Source of the DNA: Ephydatia muelleri
Taxonomy: Eukaryota > Porifera > Demospongiae > Spongillida > Spongillidae
Length of the DNA: 64,000 bases
Assembly: GCA_013339895.1 (NCBI GenBank)
Contig: JABACO010000004.1
Span: 4,042,616 to 4,106,615, forward strand
Direction: 5' to 3'
Both the position numbers and the translations under genes were made by a program. This document shows positions 24,835-37,424 of the stretch, piece after piece (positions within the stretch are counted from its first letter, which is position 1; each line of letters starts with the position of its first letter). The notes below the pieces were generated by a model. That model was not told the DNA's origin. It worked only from the letters and a program-made list of their open reading frames with translations, and searched no databases.

Positions 24835-25629
24835 CTGTAAACTGAAAAATGAACACAAGAAAAAAAAAAGTATGAATCAAGGGCATTGTTCATACTCATC
24901 ATTGGTTTTCTCAACATCGGGTGGTCCCATTGCAACAATGGTTTAAAAAAGAATTACATCACTGATTTCAGAAAAATGACTCATTCCTTACATTACAACA
25001 CTATTCTGGCTCAGATGTAGGCTGATTTTCTCCCTCCTCTGCTCAGCCAGCTATCATGTGCATTAGAGGTTCAAGGTCTTGAATGCTTCACCCTGTCCAA
25101 CACTCATTTGTGGAAGACATCGAGCTTGCCTCTGCAGAGGGTAAAATAGCGCCTTAGTTTATAATTGTTTGCTAGTTGTATTCAGCTAGAGTCTTTCCAT
25201 TAATAATTATGTTCACATAGGGTGTCTGTAATAAGCGATTTCTTCACAATTTTTAGACATAAACCTACTTTCTAGCCTCATACAGCCATGTGATCTAAGG
25301 ATGTTAGTTTTCATACTAAATTGACAACTACACCAAATTAAACTGTACTCTTCACTGTATCAACACATCATCACCCCACACACCATCCCTATCCCTCCCT
25401 ACACACACCATTACTCCATACACCTCATACCACATCACATACCAACACATCATCCTTCCGTACTCCATCACTGCACACAATCCCTCCACTCCACAAACAC
25501 TATTAAATTAGCACAGAATATCAAATACAATAAGGATTTAAAAAAGCATTGAATATCATCTTGTTAAGTTTCATACATTGATTAATAAATTCAAATCAGT
25601 TATTCAAATTAGTCACCACACATATTCAA

Positions 25630-26090
25630 ACCATCATGAACCTGGCTACAGAGCCCACTGCTAGATCCATGAATATAATTCAACCTACTAGACTTGCCAT
25701 AGCCCTAGCCACCAGGCTTGATTGTTTAACAGCTATTTCTAGTCGAGGCTCTAACATTTCCCTCAGGTGTACTGAAATACACCCTTTTCTCTACACCCAA
25801 GGTAAACCCAAGCCAGCAGAGCTTATGGGTTGGCACCCAAACTGCCTTTGCTTGGTTACATAGCCACCCTGCTCTACTTAAGGTGTCCCTTACCCATGCA
25901 CTAGCTGCAGTCACACTGCTCTCATTCAAAGAGGCAACAATACCATACTCAACTGTTTTAATGCCATTACTACGCCACATGCACACCAATGGGCGTATCA
26001 CGGTGCAGAAGAAAACTGAAGGGCCCTCTGCCTTCTCAATGTACCCACCCTTCAAAAACTCACTCACTGCATTGTCAATGACACATTGAA
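25630..26090 (-). pseudogene. Second copy of the DIRS-like RT relic
   Basis: Identical 113-residue ORF to 16975-17316, with the same missing Asp pair, so the damage predates the duplication. The left part of the relic is cut at about 25629, where the 16225-16870 segment is absent from this unit. Confidence 0.6.
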
Positions 26091-26290
26091 TATCAATGCC
26101 ACATGAAGCAACACATACCTTTATAACATTGAATTACTTCTGTAACTGCTAGGCAACATAGCAGCTGCACAGTTTCTCAATATGGTTGACCATATTAACT
26201 TTAATGACAATCATGTTTAGATATTTACATCACATGACTTGCAATGTTCTACGAGTATCACAGTAATGCACATTACATCATATTCACTTT

Positions 26291-28483
26291 TCAAACACAA
26301 TACTTCAATACTGTGTTAGAACCATAATTAGGAATGAGCACACTGCCATCTCTGTGATCTAGTGCAGTACCCCAGGGATTCTTCAGACTCCCCACTGTGT
26401 GGATCTTGTTCCCTTCAGGATCATAGATGGAGAGACAATTGCCACTCCACTCACTGACAAGGCTGTAACCTTCATCATCAATGGCTATTCCACTGGGACC
26501 ATTAGGATCACCATACATCCTGACATAGATACCTTCTTTGGTAAACACTTTGATAGTGTTTGTACCACAGGCTGCAACATGAATGTTTCCCTGAGGCTCT
26601 AAGGCAAGACCCCATGGAGACTGAAAACTATGATTGCCTGAGCCTTTAACATCAATGGTTAATAACCAACCACCATTTTCATTGAATATTTGTATCCTAC
26701 GGTTATCACAGTCTGAGACAATCAGTTTGTTGTTCGAGTCAATGATGACAGCCAATGGCCTAATGAACTGTCCCTGACCTGATCCCTCCTTACCAAACTT
26801 ACGCAGGAACCTTCCACTTGATGTCAGCTTCTGTACACGATGATTTTTAGTATCAGCAACATACAACATTTCTCCCTTGATGGATATACCAGATGGATTA
26901 CAGAACTGTCCATCACCGTTTCCCCTACTACCTATGGTATTCTTCAGTTGACCTGCCTGATCAAACACATATATGCAGTTATTACGACTCCCTACATAGA
27001 TGTCTCCATTGTCATGGATGGCTACGCATGCTGGCCTATTACACTGGATCACTTGTTGGGCATCACATAAGGTATGGTAGTCACGTTTAGGCCTCACATC
27101 AAGGTCACTAGGACTATTCTGTACATGCTGACCATCCATTGTGATGAGGAGCTGGTGAGGACCAGCAGTTTGAGAGGTGAGGGTGATGGTGTAGGTACCA
27201 TCCCTGTGGTCCTCCACCTCTCCATACACAACTGCTCCATTATGGGTCTTGGACCTCATCTCACCCTTCACCTCTACACCACCATGTGGGTACTTCACCC
27301 TGTTTGAGGTCTTGCTTTGTACTTTAACTTGGTACCTGGTCCCCAGTCTGGCTACTGATATGGACGTCCATATGCTTGAAGATGGAGAACGGCTGAATAC
27401 AATAATTTCACCCAATTTGGACAGTTGTCTGTCAAGACCATACGTTTCCACAGACACAGTAATGTTGCTGTGTTGGTTTGGAGTGAAGGAAATGGTCTGG
27501 ACCCTCTTGAGGGTGGCCTGCAGTTCAGTGGCTATGAGTCCCCCCAATGCTACAATTTCATGGTCAGTGTGGGTCTCCAGGATCTGAGATGCCATATCAG
27601 TGTAGTGACCAATGTCTCCAACCATCTTCTCAAACTGTTCCTTCTGGAGGGTCAGAGCTGTTGTCTTGGGCAGTAAGATTGCCCCCAACTCTGACAGAAG
27701 TGTCTTTTTCCTTTCTTCCAATGTTTGCTGGAGAATTTCAAAGGCTTGGTTGACAGCTAAGAAAGCAGCTCGTTTGGAGATCTCTGCTTGTTCTCTCATC
27801 CTGTTATTTTCATCCGTGGCTCCAGTCAGCTTTGTCACTACCTCCTTTGCATATTCAAGTGCTCCTGTGATTTCCATTTGAAAGCTCTTTGCTACTGTGG
27901 ATAATTCCTCTACAGAGTGGCTTTTGTGGGTAACTGTAGTGCAGTCACGGCATACCAGCATGCTACAAGTCTTACAATAAAAATTCAATTTATTGTCTTC
28001 ATGGTTAGGCTGAGAGCAGTAATGATCTCTTGGCTTCATGCAAGTGTGCAACTGTCTGGCTCCAGCCTGGTCCAGTAGAACAGTTTTGTGCTTAGACAAT
28101 TTTCGGCTGCTACTATGGTGGTCACGACAAACCTTGCACAGGAACTGATGACACATACAACAGAACACTACTGCAAGGCCATTGCGTCCATCTACACATT
28201 CATCACAACACACCTCACTGCTGTTCACCATCTTGGACATGTACCCTGCTACCTCTACTTCAAATCCAAGATGGAGGTTCTGAGGGAGAACACTGGCCCC
28301 TCCCACTGGGATGCTGGTGTTTTGTTCACAGATGAGACATTGGAACATTTGTTGGGAACCACTTTTCTCTATCTCATGATGGAGACATTGTAGACAGAAG
28401 GAGTGCAAACATGGCAGAGTTCTTGGATCATTGTAGGGCTTGGAGCACATGCCACAGGTAATGAGTGGAAAGGGTTTCTCCAT
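26291..28483 (-). CDS. TRIM-NHL protein copy 4 (RING, B-boxes, filamin, NHL)
   Basis: Intronless, 730 residues from MEKPF. RING at 10-52 (Cys 10, 13, 25, 30, 33, 49, 52 and His 27); B-box 1 about 92-132; B-box 2 at 156-189 (Cys 156, 170, 173, 178, 181; His 161, 186, 189); coiled coil about 195-345; filamin repeat about 355-463; NHL repeats about 470-728. The conserved Pro in the last RING Cys pair is Leu (CLIC), shared with copy 1 but not copies 2 and 3. That Pro usually supports E2 contact, so ligase activity may be altered. The frame is open for 41 codons upstream of MEKPF, but that part is not frame-conserved between copies. Otherwise intact. Confidence 0.9.
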   Translation of the reverse strand: MEKPFPLITCGMCSKPYNDPRTLPCLHSFCLQCLHHEIEKSGSQQMFQCLICEQNTSIPVGGASVLPQNLHLGFEVEVAGYMSKMVNSSEVCCDECVDGRNGLAVVFCCMCHQFLCKVCRDHHSSSRKLSKHKTVLLDQAGARQLHTCMKPRDHYCSQPNHEDNKLNFYCKTCSMLVCRDCTTVTHKSHSVEELSTVAKSFQMEITGALEYAKEVVTKLTGATDENNRMREQAEISKRAAFLAVNQAFEILQQTLEERKKTLLSELGAILLPKTTALTLQKEQFEKMVGDIGHYTDMASQILETHTDHEIVALGGLIATELQATLKRVQTISFTPNQHSNITVSVETYGLDRQLSKLGEIIVFSRSPSSSIWTSISVARLGTRYQVKVQSKTSNRVKYPHGGVEVKGEMRSKTHNGAVVYGEVEDHRDGTYTITLTSQTAGPHQLLITMDGQHVQNSPSDLDVRPKRDYHTLCDAQQVIQCNRPACVAIHDNGDIYVGSRNNCIYVFDQAGQLKNTIGSRGNGDGQFCNPSGISIKGEMLYVADTKNHRVQKLTSSGRFLRKFGKEGSGQGQFIRPLAVIIDSNNKLIVSDCDNRRIQIFNENGGWLLTIDVKGSGNHSFQSPWGLALEPQGNIHVAACGTNTIKVFTKEGIYVRMYGDPNGPSGIAIDDEGYSLVSEWSGNCLSIYDPEGNKIHTVGSLKNPWGTALDHRDGSVLIPNYGSNTVLKYCV

Positions 28484-29093
28484 AACCACACTGTTGGTAG
28501 TAAAAATTGAAATGATGCACTTGAATATAGTAGTGTAGCATTGCAGTTCAAGAATCAAATTACTCAGTGTCATGCACCACATAAATACATGTACATGAGA
28601 CTCCATAGAAAAGACTAATGATGGGTGTGGTCACCAATGGGCAAAGTCTCATGCAAGAAAAAACCATTGACTGTAGACAGGTACGCGGTAATGCATTGAT
28701 TTAACCTGTCAGGGACACCTGACATGCAACTGCAGTTACAGCAAGACTTTGGCTGAGGTTTTCTAGAGCAGGATTAAGCCTGCATATCAGTGTGGCATAA
28801 TGATAGCACTAAGGAGATTACCGGAGTAATTAATACAAGACGTTAGATCACTAATCACAACTTAATCACTATTTATGATAATTATGATCTATTCTATGAT
28901 CTTTATTTCATATCAAGCCCATCTACTGATGTCCCCAGCAACAGCCACCCTGTGGCAGCAACAACTGTACTCCATGACAGAACCAGTAATGTTGTTTCCC
29001 TCTATTTTCCCATTGCTAATCCCCATGTAAATAGCTAACTGCCAAGGTATGCATCATCCGAGGTGCAAGACAACGTGAGGAAACCTGTGGGTC

Positions 29094-29167
29094 TGGAAAT
29101 GTATATACATATACCATCCTCTATCCTCATATGTCATCCTCTACCTATACATTTCCAGACCCACAGG
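29094..29167. repeat. Inverted repeat upstream of TRIM copy 4
   Basis: Perfect 22-nt arms as at 20649-20732, with a spacer about 10 nt shorter, about 0.6 kb upstream of the copy 4 start. Confidence 0.8.
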
Positions 29168-30134
29168 ATGTTCTTGATGTGGATATTTAAGAAATCAGGT
29201 GAACCCAGCCACTACAACAGGCAGAATCTACACTTTATCACGAAAAGAGTGTCTGAAGCCACTATGATGCTATCAAAACATTTGTTTGATAGTTGACCTT
29301 GCTTTTGATAGCTGTATTGACAATATATCGCTTATCCGAACACAAGACACAAGTTTAAGAGAAACATTTTGTCTTTGGCACCAAAACTGTGTTATAAATA
29401 AAGCCATAAGAGATGCTACTCTGATATTTGGCCTTAAACTAACAACCTTGTACTCTTGCAACTGGCAAAAACAAAAATGAAATGAGTAACATATTTTGAT
29501 TTTGCACAATATCTTACACTTTCAATCTGATGAACATTTCATCATAATGCATGGTCAGCGCATAATTAATTCTATGTTCATGCTTAATTTTGTCATCCTA
29601 GGGCTAACAGGGCAAGAGATATTAATGAACAAACATATACTACAAAGTGAATAAAACTGCAGAAGCTTAAACACCTCATAACTGCATGGTAACAACATCA
29701 CTCTAAACATCTTAGCTATTTGTCTTATATACATGAATAATTACACAAACTCATTGAGCAAAATTCTGAGGTCATGGTGGCAAAAAGCGTGATGATTTGA
29801 CTTGGAATGACCGAGCACTAGTGCCCTCAGAGTGCAACATAGCAATGTAGCAGTGTCAACGCAGGTGTCGTATGTATTGTTGTGACCGTAATATTGAGTG
29901 CATCCCCATATCTGACCTCTCCCTCCCCTCTGACCATATCTGGACCACTTCTATGTGGTGTGGCTGACAAGTATGCTGGCGTATATATACACTGTAGAAG
30001 GGGGAACTACAGTCTCAATAACTTTCGGATTGATACAAGCCTCAAGGGACGACTAATATAACGGTTTTTCGTTTATACAATTTTAGTGCATGTGAGTACG
30101 CAGGGGGGGGGGGGAGGGGTTGATGGGTTTGAAC

Positions 30135-32479
30135 GACCCCTCTCCTCCTCCCCAAAGCGAGGTCACCCTTCAAAGCTAATCCGTATTTACATTCGCGTAC
30201 GCGTAGCTGATCGTGCGAAAATCAAAGTGGTAATGCATTAATAATAATAAACATTGCATATACCTTTTTACAAAAAGTCTAAATAAATAACTAAATGGGA
30301 TCATTTCCGCGAAAATGCATACATTATTAAATTTCCATTACTCGCTAATAGAAATGTAACGTCTGCGTTGAAATTTATGGCTAATTACAAACTCAGAGAC
30401 TTACAACTCCATGAGAGATACTCTGATTCTCAGTGCGTTAAAAGCAATGCGTAGAGGACATTTCATATTTCTGGATATTAAAAAATTGAAACTTGAAAAA
30501 ACACGCGTTAGGTCCCTTTTCGAGAAAACGATCCCCAATATCTACATAAATTAATTACATTGATTCGGACTGTTTCAACGCATGATCCAGTAAACAGGGG
30601 CCCCATCCTCAAAGCCCAGGCCACTCCTCCACTTTACTCTAGAACCCCTTAGGCATAGGCTGGCTACTCTGATGATGGTAAATGAAAGCCTTGCACTATG
30701 TAGCCACACGTTTGGGCATAACATTTCTTCCATTTGCTTGCAACACATGTTGCCATTCTCTTAAGGAAGTGCTCAGCTTCCAGATGTAGAAGTCCATCTA
30801 CTGAAGTCACTAATAATGTAAAGGTACCTCTCCACTGTCGTAATGCATTAATGATTTATGGCGTAATGATTTATGTAATCAATAATTTCACCTTACGTCA
30901 CTATTGATTCTGCACGCGTGTACTAGTATGCCAGGAAAAAAAGATTGATTATAGTTGTAGTAAAGTTCAAACGGATTGATTATACAAAGGTATAAATAAT
31001 CGGTCGCTCATGCATGATATTAATTAATATTAAACTCCAATGGCTATATTATATACGTATCTAACAGCATCATACAGAATAAAACCGGTATCTGTTATTG
31101 TAACGTCACCTACAAACAGAATATGACACCCCCCCCCCCCCCCCCCCCCCGATTTTTGAAGACTGCGTACGCCCATATTCACACATTTGTAATTCAGTGC
31201 AATATATTTCGTAAACCATTAATGTTATTAACTTCATAAATGGTCATCCAAAGACATGAGCAATTACAGATCTGACGATGTGAAGCACACAGTTTACCCA
31301 GTAGAAATGGAATGACCCACAAGCGCATCTGTAAATATTCATCAGTATTGCTCATGTTCAGTGTAAAGATGTGTCTCCATTCCCGCCTTTCAGGACACAG
31401 CTACACTAGTGTTATCAGGATATCATGGTCATGATTAGGGCACTTATATGCGAGATACGCCACAGTTCCTCCATTAGTGTGTGCCTCTTGTACTGACCCC
31501 ACATGGCCCACCAGTCGCTACTATTCACTTGATGGGGAGTCCAATCTCCAGCATTATCCATTAGTACCATTAATATTTTCCATATGTCATAATGCATTTA
31601 TTCTGTGGGCATATCAAAGAATAGTGAAATTCGCATCAATAATCTTGACCTCGAAAGCGCACCCTGCATGTAGATGGTACTTTGCGCCGCGCAAGAGGTA
31701 ACGTTACAGCTATATGTCTCGTGTTCCGGGCCAGGGCCGGTCCTTACCCTCGTCTCAGAGAGCGTTGGGGTGTATGTATAGTTGAGAATATCACATCCAT
31801 GATCCAAATGCACAGCTTGAGAATGGTATGATACGACGAGAACAATCCATGAGCAGTATGTAACCCTTCAAACCCGACTAAAATGTAAACGCTCCTGTGA
31901 GAAACATTGGGGCTTTTCTCAGGTCTTTTATAACATAGCCCCGATACTAAATCATCTCTAACGTCCACTTCACAAATCCTTACTCCCTCCTTTCATATAC
32001 TTACCTGTTCTTTGGCTCCAATTTTTCCATGTGATGAGCTTGTACTTTAGAGATCGCGTGATCATGCGCACACATGTTTACTTAGAATGATTTACCATCT
32101 TTGCTCTCATTGAACGCGGCCTACCCGCCTATAAATTTAGAAATCGGTTTTCTGTCCCATAGCAACGAACCAGACAACCAAATCCCCGCGTAATACACAA
32201 AGCACAATACACACCTGTAAGCCATACAATGCTGAAGAAACACCTCTGACCATAATTATATATAAAATCACATGGCCTTATCATGGCACTATCATTTCTC
32301 TGCCAAACCTGTGTTCCTTGACTATTCACAGCAGATGCTGTACTTCATCAGTCACTGCTGTTTATGCTAGGCCAAGTTGTGTAAACTTAGTACATACATT
32401 TTAAGGATTCACAGAAGAACTTCACGAACTGTTCAATGAACTGTTTTGTATAGAAATCAATGGTGCAATTCACATTAAC
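30135..32479. other. Partial repeat unit without a TRIM gene
   Basis: Continues the unit pattern of 1649-3500 (the C-tract at about 31130-31150 and the promoter-like GC-rich stretch near 31.7 kb) but no coding sequence is recognisable. It grades into the last degraded block copy at 32480-32692. Confidence 0.5.
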
Positions 32480-32692
32480 TCATATAAGTGTATTACCCAC
32501 TAATGCATGAGCTCGTGCCTCATTGATGAAATTCAGGACATAGTCTATGTTGTGGCATTGTGCAAACAAAGAATTGCATTGAGCAGCATTTCTGCAATGT
32601 GTTTTGCAAACCTGGCAGTGTACTCTAGACTGCAATGCAGATACCAGCTCCTTAACAAAGGGACCTTCTTTTACAGAAAATCCCTTTTTCAC
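32480..32692 (-). pseudogene. Relic of unknown blocks D and E (unit 4)
   Basis: A 70-codon ORF joins block D (KKGFSVKEGPFVKEL) directly to the second half of block E (FAQCHNIDYVLNF, NEARAHAL) through a deletion, with part of E in a shifted frame. It is the most decayed member of the family and marks the right edge of the array. Confidence 0.4.
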
Positions 32693-33335
32693 TGTGGTCG
32701 TGCATTTGGCTAGTTCTGTTTCCTAGTGTGATTAATACTTCAATACACTTCATTTTTTTCACACTGCATGGCTAATGGCTTACTAGTTATTTAAGAGATT
32801 TCATTTTGTCTTCACATTGTTTGAAGAAATTTACAGTGACTGGATCTTTCGCCCCATTTACTACTGACACATATGTTGCCATTTTGTACATGTGGTTGAG
32901 AACATCACACCCATGATCCAAATGCACAGCCTAAGAATGGTATGATACGACGAGAACAAGCCATGAGCAGTATCAGAGATAATAAATAGATCTCTGACAG
33001 TATGTAGCCCTTCAAACCTGACCGAAATTTAAACGCCTCTGTGAGAAGAACTGTGGCCTTTTTTGGGTCATATACTTTATAATAACCCTGAAAAGTCGAG
33101 CTGTAAATGAATTACATCAGCTCTAACATCCACTTCAAACCAGCTTGTAGCGATTGGCCTTTAGAGTGGCGTGATCATGCGCACACAATAATTTCATTAA
33201 AACAAATTTACCATATATTAAAAAAATAACCTACAAGTAATAATATGACAGGAAAACATACACATATGGCTAACTAAAACACGACCTAACATATACTTAT
33301 CGTAACGCACTCACTCATTCACTCATACAATACTA

Positions 33336-33428
33336 CTAAAAACTCTTCCTCTTCACTGTCCATCGTAATTGTTCCCAACACAGAAGCTGCATTGCCACGT
33401 TGGATGGCAACTGAGAGTCTCTGAGTGA
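33336..33428 (-). pseudogene. Retroelement C-terminal tail relic 1
   Basis: Reads QRLSVAIQRGNAASVLGT then a short acidic tail and stop. This is the extreme C-terminus of a domain that follows the reverse transcriptase in abundant invertebrate retroelements. Near-identical DNA lies at 36627-36785. Confidence 0.55.
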
Positions 33429-33974
33429 TTATTGTTACCTAATAATACTAAATTATTCGTGCATGGGGAAGAGAAGCTACACTGCTGTTTTCGACAATTG
33501 CCTCGAGAATTGCCACCCTGAGTAACAAACCTAAATCTGTAACCCTCATTGACATTTATGGCCGCCTTAACTACAACTGGTTAGGGCAAATGCTACATCA
33601 ATCCTAGCCAGGTTAATGCCACCATCTTACTGATTTGTTGTATGTCTGTGTGTAAATGTTATTGTTATGTATATTCCATACACATACACTAAGTACAACT
33701 AAACTACTAGTAGCAAGTTAGGAGGGTGGAAGCTCCCTGGCCAGGATGGCTTTATATTTTTAACATCAACAAGAATGCACTAATAATAATTGCAGTATAG
33801 AATAAAATGCTAGAGCCATTATTATAATAATATACACAGTTACAACAAATAAAATAAATTAATATTATGCATCACTGTCCAAATTGCAGGTGTGATGTAA
33901 TAGTATAATACCTAAATAACTTATTATGTGTCACTGTCCTCAAAAACAAGGCAATCTTCGCTAGCAAAGGTGCA

Positions 33975-34152
33975 CTACATCGCTGTACCAGCTACAGCAA
34001 GGCGTTGAATTAGATAGGAAAAGGACTGCACTTCCCCTGACACCTTACGAACACGACAAGCAAGATCCTTTAGGAATGATAGAGTCTGTTTTCAAAACAC
34101 TCCCGGTGTTTTCTATGACAACTGGAGCAAACAGATACATTTTGGGGTCCAT
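33975..34152 (-). pseudogene. Retroelement C-terminal tail relic 2
   Basis: The first frame reads YLFAPVVIENTGS; after a shift the second reads RKVSGEVQSFSYLIQRLAVA. It is the same domain as relics 1 and 4 but more diverged. Frame-broken. Confidence 0.5.
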
Positions 34153-34159
34153 ACTTGAG

Positions 34160-36050
34160 TATTTTTCTGATTGTCTTCTCTCAGCTTGGTCAGCCCCTGC
34201 CTCCTGTGTACACTAGAACATAGGGCAGCTATCATCTTTGACACATTGCTCAGGGGTAAAAGTGTGGCACACCTTCATACTCTTGTACGCCTGTACATGC
34301 ATGTACACGCATACAAACATTGATATCAGTACACTCACAACAGCCAACACTTCACTTTAACCACAGCGCTTTCTAAACTTAGTTGTGAGGGTTCCAGTCT
34401 CCTGTACCTGTGGTACAACATGACTCCTGGCCATAGCAAAGTGACATCAGCAGCTTTAAATGGCTATTTTGTTCCGTATCTTGCTGACAGGAAAACAGTA
34501 GAACTAGATGCCTTAGCTTTTGTGTAGTGGATCATCCAGTTACCACACTGTTTGAAAAATCCGACAAATAAGTAATTTTATAATTAAATCACATGTGACA
34601 CGTTATGTCACATTACTGATTTTGTATTCCATGCATGTGCATGTGAATGAAAACTGTAGCCTTCACTATCAATGAGGGTTGGCACTTATTTTTCCATGCC
34701 AGCCTCCCTTTAACAGAATAAAAATAAGAATAAAGATAATAACAAAAGTCAGATTATAATCGGATACAGAATGGCTTGCATCTTTGTCAGCGGTCAACGG
34801 AAGTAGGAATACATTCGCAATTCACGAAATATTCACATAATGTCCCAAAGACACTGACTACTGTAAGACAGGTATGGGATGTGATTCAATACCAAGCATG
34901 TACATGTGCCACAGTTTCCTCAACAGGGCTCTCGTGGGATTGTTAGCACACTACATTTGGTGTCAGTGATTGTAGTTAGATCATTCAACTATTTAAGGTT
35001 ACACTTCCCTTGGATTGTCATAACATTTTCTTCTCCTATATCTCTCCATTTGTGATCGTCCATTGGGCAAATAACACTGATACCAGACACTATCAAAGAT
35101 TTCATTACTTTGACAATTGGGCCAATTCATGTATTTGTTTATTCATATTGCATGGTTAAGCACCATTGCCATTTTAAGGCAATGCAATGGTTCAGTTGTA
35201 ATTGTGTGCGCCTTTTGGTAGATATTACATTAGTATGGTGAGGAGAAAACTACAGTGTCATAACTGTGCCATGAATCCTTTAAGTGGCTCACACCTACAA
35301 AACACTAATATGCATTCTACGTTTGCACAGGTAGGTCTAAGCATCAAACACAGCACAAACTACAGCATGCTTCGCTTTGAAACTATCATGTGCCTACACA
35401 AGTAATATTTATGTAGTTATAAAATCTGTCTGAAGTGATATAATGCAACTCATGGATAATTTATGCATGAGGAATGATGATTTAGTGGAACAATGCTTCA
35501 TCGTGATGTTAATACATATTACGTTGGAACCGATTTTTTGTATATACGAATATTGTTTTTAAATATTCAAATAGAAACTTGAAACCAGTTTGACTGCTTA
35601 TGTATGAATGATTTGCAAATATGATGAGATTTAGCAAACAGAGAACATCAGAATCCATACAGGACTAATATGGATAGCATCACGGACATACTTTCTGATT
35701 AAGTTTCATTTCAGAAGATCATTTCTTTTCTGTTAGCCTTTGAGATCTTAGGTGCAATTGGTCCAGAGTCGATGTCTTTGTTGTTTGAAATTGCTCATAA
35801 CTATTGCATTTCAATTCAAAATCCTCAGTTCCTACTGCAAAGACTGCCTGTCACCATTCAAAGGGGTAATGTTGCGGCTATGTTAGGCAGCATTGGGCCC
35901 CTGGCTGGGCAAGATATGGATGACTTGTAGGCAATTTGTATTGTTAAGTTCTATTGTTGTGTTATTGTTTACTTATTATTGCTGTTGTGTTTATTGCTGA
36001 TTCTTGTCGGTTGGCTCACCTAAGTGTCAAAGTTGAAGTAGGCAATAACC
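34160..36050. other. No gene identified
   Basis: AT-rich DNA. One weak exon-like stretch at about 35234-35330 (plus strand) ends in CACAG|GTAGGT, but no partner exon was found. Confidence 0.4.
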
Positions 36051-36052
36051 TA

Positions 36053-36442
36053 ACTCAAGATCATGACCACTCAAGATCGGCAGATATCCTTGTCCACAAC
36101 TGGTCACAAAGCAAGCCTGAAGCATTTGACTTTTTGCTGGCCTCAACTTGTCGGAAGCAGAAATGTCTCCAGGAGCAGCTGTTCATGTCTCTGAGATCAG
36201 GAAGCACAACAGTAATGATGGCAAATGTGGAGATCTAGGTTGGGTTTGTATCCCTTTGGTCGTTGAGACTTATGATGCGTGGGGTCAAGAGGCTGTGAAG
36301 AGTTTGTTCAGTTGGCATCTAGGCTGGCAATCATCTGCTCCAAGCCAAAGTCTGTCATCATACATGACCTATATGGCAGACTGAACACATGCCTTGTGAG
36401 ATCAGTGGCATCGGCAATCCTTAGTAGGATTGAGCCCATATA
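36053..36442 (+). pseudogene. Retroelement C-terminal tail relic 3
   Basis: Plus-strand fragment reading ADILVHNWSQSKPEAFDF, then after a frameshift GDLGWVCIPLVVETYDAWG, then in another frame SVIIHDLYGRLNTCLVR and SRIEPI-stop. Typical order for the terminal domain of these elements. At least two frameshifts. Confidence 0.6.
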
Positions 36443-36695
36443 ACTGTCCTGTGTTTTTTGTGTGCTATATTATGTTATTTATATTGCTACCTATTATTAT
36501 GATATTATTAGCTAGGAATATGGTGCCTGCATGCAGACTTTAATTAAATAATAGTTAATTGTATCCGTATTTGGATTGTTAGGTTGTTAACAATAATAAT
36601 TATTATTGTGTTACAGGAATACATATGGCTAACAAAAACATAACCTAACATATACTTGTCGTAACGCACTCACTCACTCACTCATACAATTTATA

Positions 36696-37105
36696 CTAAA
36701 AACCCTCTTCACTGTCCATCTTAATTGTTCCCAACACAGAAGCTGCATTGCCACGTTGGATGGCAACTGAGAGTCTCTGAGTGAGGTTATGCAAAGGAGT
36801 TGGCTTCTCCAGACACCTGCCTCAATCGAAGCCCCAACTCTTTCATGCAGAAACTCTGTTGTCCTTGGTCCAAAAACTCCACTTGTCTCTATTGCCACTG
36901 GAGTGAAAAAGTAGCATGAGTCAAGTTGTTTATACTTCCTATCTTCTGCCTGTTGAGCAACTGCTCCAACTTGGTGTGCAGCAATTGTGGAGTAAGAAGG
37001 TGCAAAAGTATCCGGACAAGTTGCATCCCACACCAGAAGTTGCCCACACTTCCAAGGGACAATTGAGTTGTACATTTTTGTTAAATAAAAAAATAATAAT
37101 AACAA
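36696..37105 (-). pseudogene. Retroelement C-terminal tail relic 4
   Basis: The minus-strand ORF contains GQLLVWDATCPDTFAPSY and FFTPVAIETSGVFGPRTTEF. The expected end, QRLSVAIQRGNAASVLGT, sits in a second frame, so a frameshift lies near 36790. The domain belongs to the same general class as relics 3, 5 and 6 but a different subtype. Clade of the parent element not assigned. Confidence 0.65.
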
Positions 37106-37424
37106 TAATTAATCCTGTCACTTTGTTGGAAGCGGGAGTGTCGGCCACCGCTGCAGCCCAGGCCACCGAGGCTAGGAAGCACCAAGCCAATGACCCTAAA
37201 TGTTCTGAACTAGGTTGGGTATGTGTCCCTATATGGTAGTGGAAACCTATGGGGCTTGGGGAAAGGAAGCCACAGCCATCATCTCTTCTGTAGCCTCCAG
37301 ACTTGCCACCTCCACATGCCGGCCAAAGTCCACCATACTCCACGAGATCTATGGTCGGCTGAATCTCAACCTTGTGTGTGCCAATGCCACAGCTATCCTT
37401 TCTAGGATAGCTCCTCCGCCATAA
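37104..37424 (+). pseudogene. Retroelement C-terminal tail relic 5
   Basis: Contains LLEAGVSATAAAQATEARKH and ELGWVCVP, a +1 shift, then VVETYGAWGKEA and IYGRLNLNLVCANATAIL with a stop at 37424. It lies head to head with relic 4, the two meeting near 37.1 kb. Confidence 0.65.

Larger units (their letters stand above)
22016..30134. repeat. Segmental duplication unit carrying TRIM copy 4
   Basis: Direct-repeat partner of 12562-21715; see that entry for the content. The two units are separated only by a short stretch with a C-tract (about 21947-21972) that resembles a transposon end. Confidence 0.8.
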
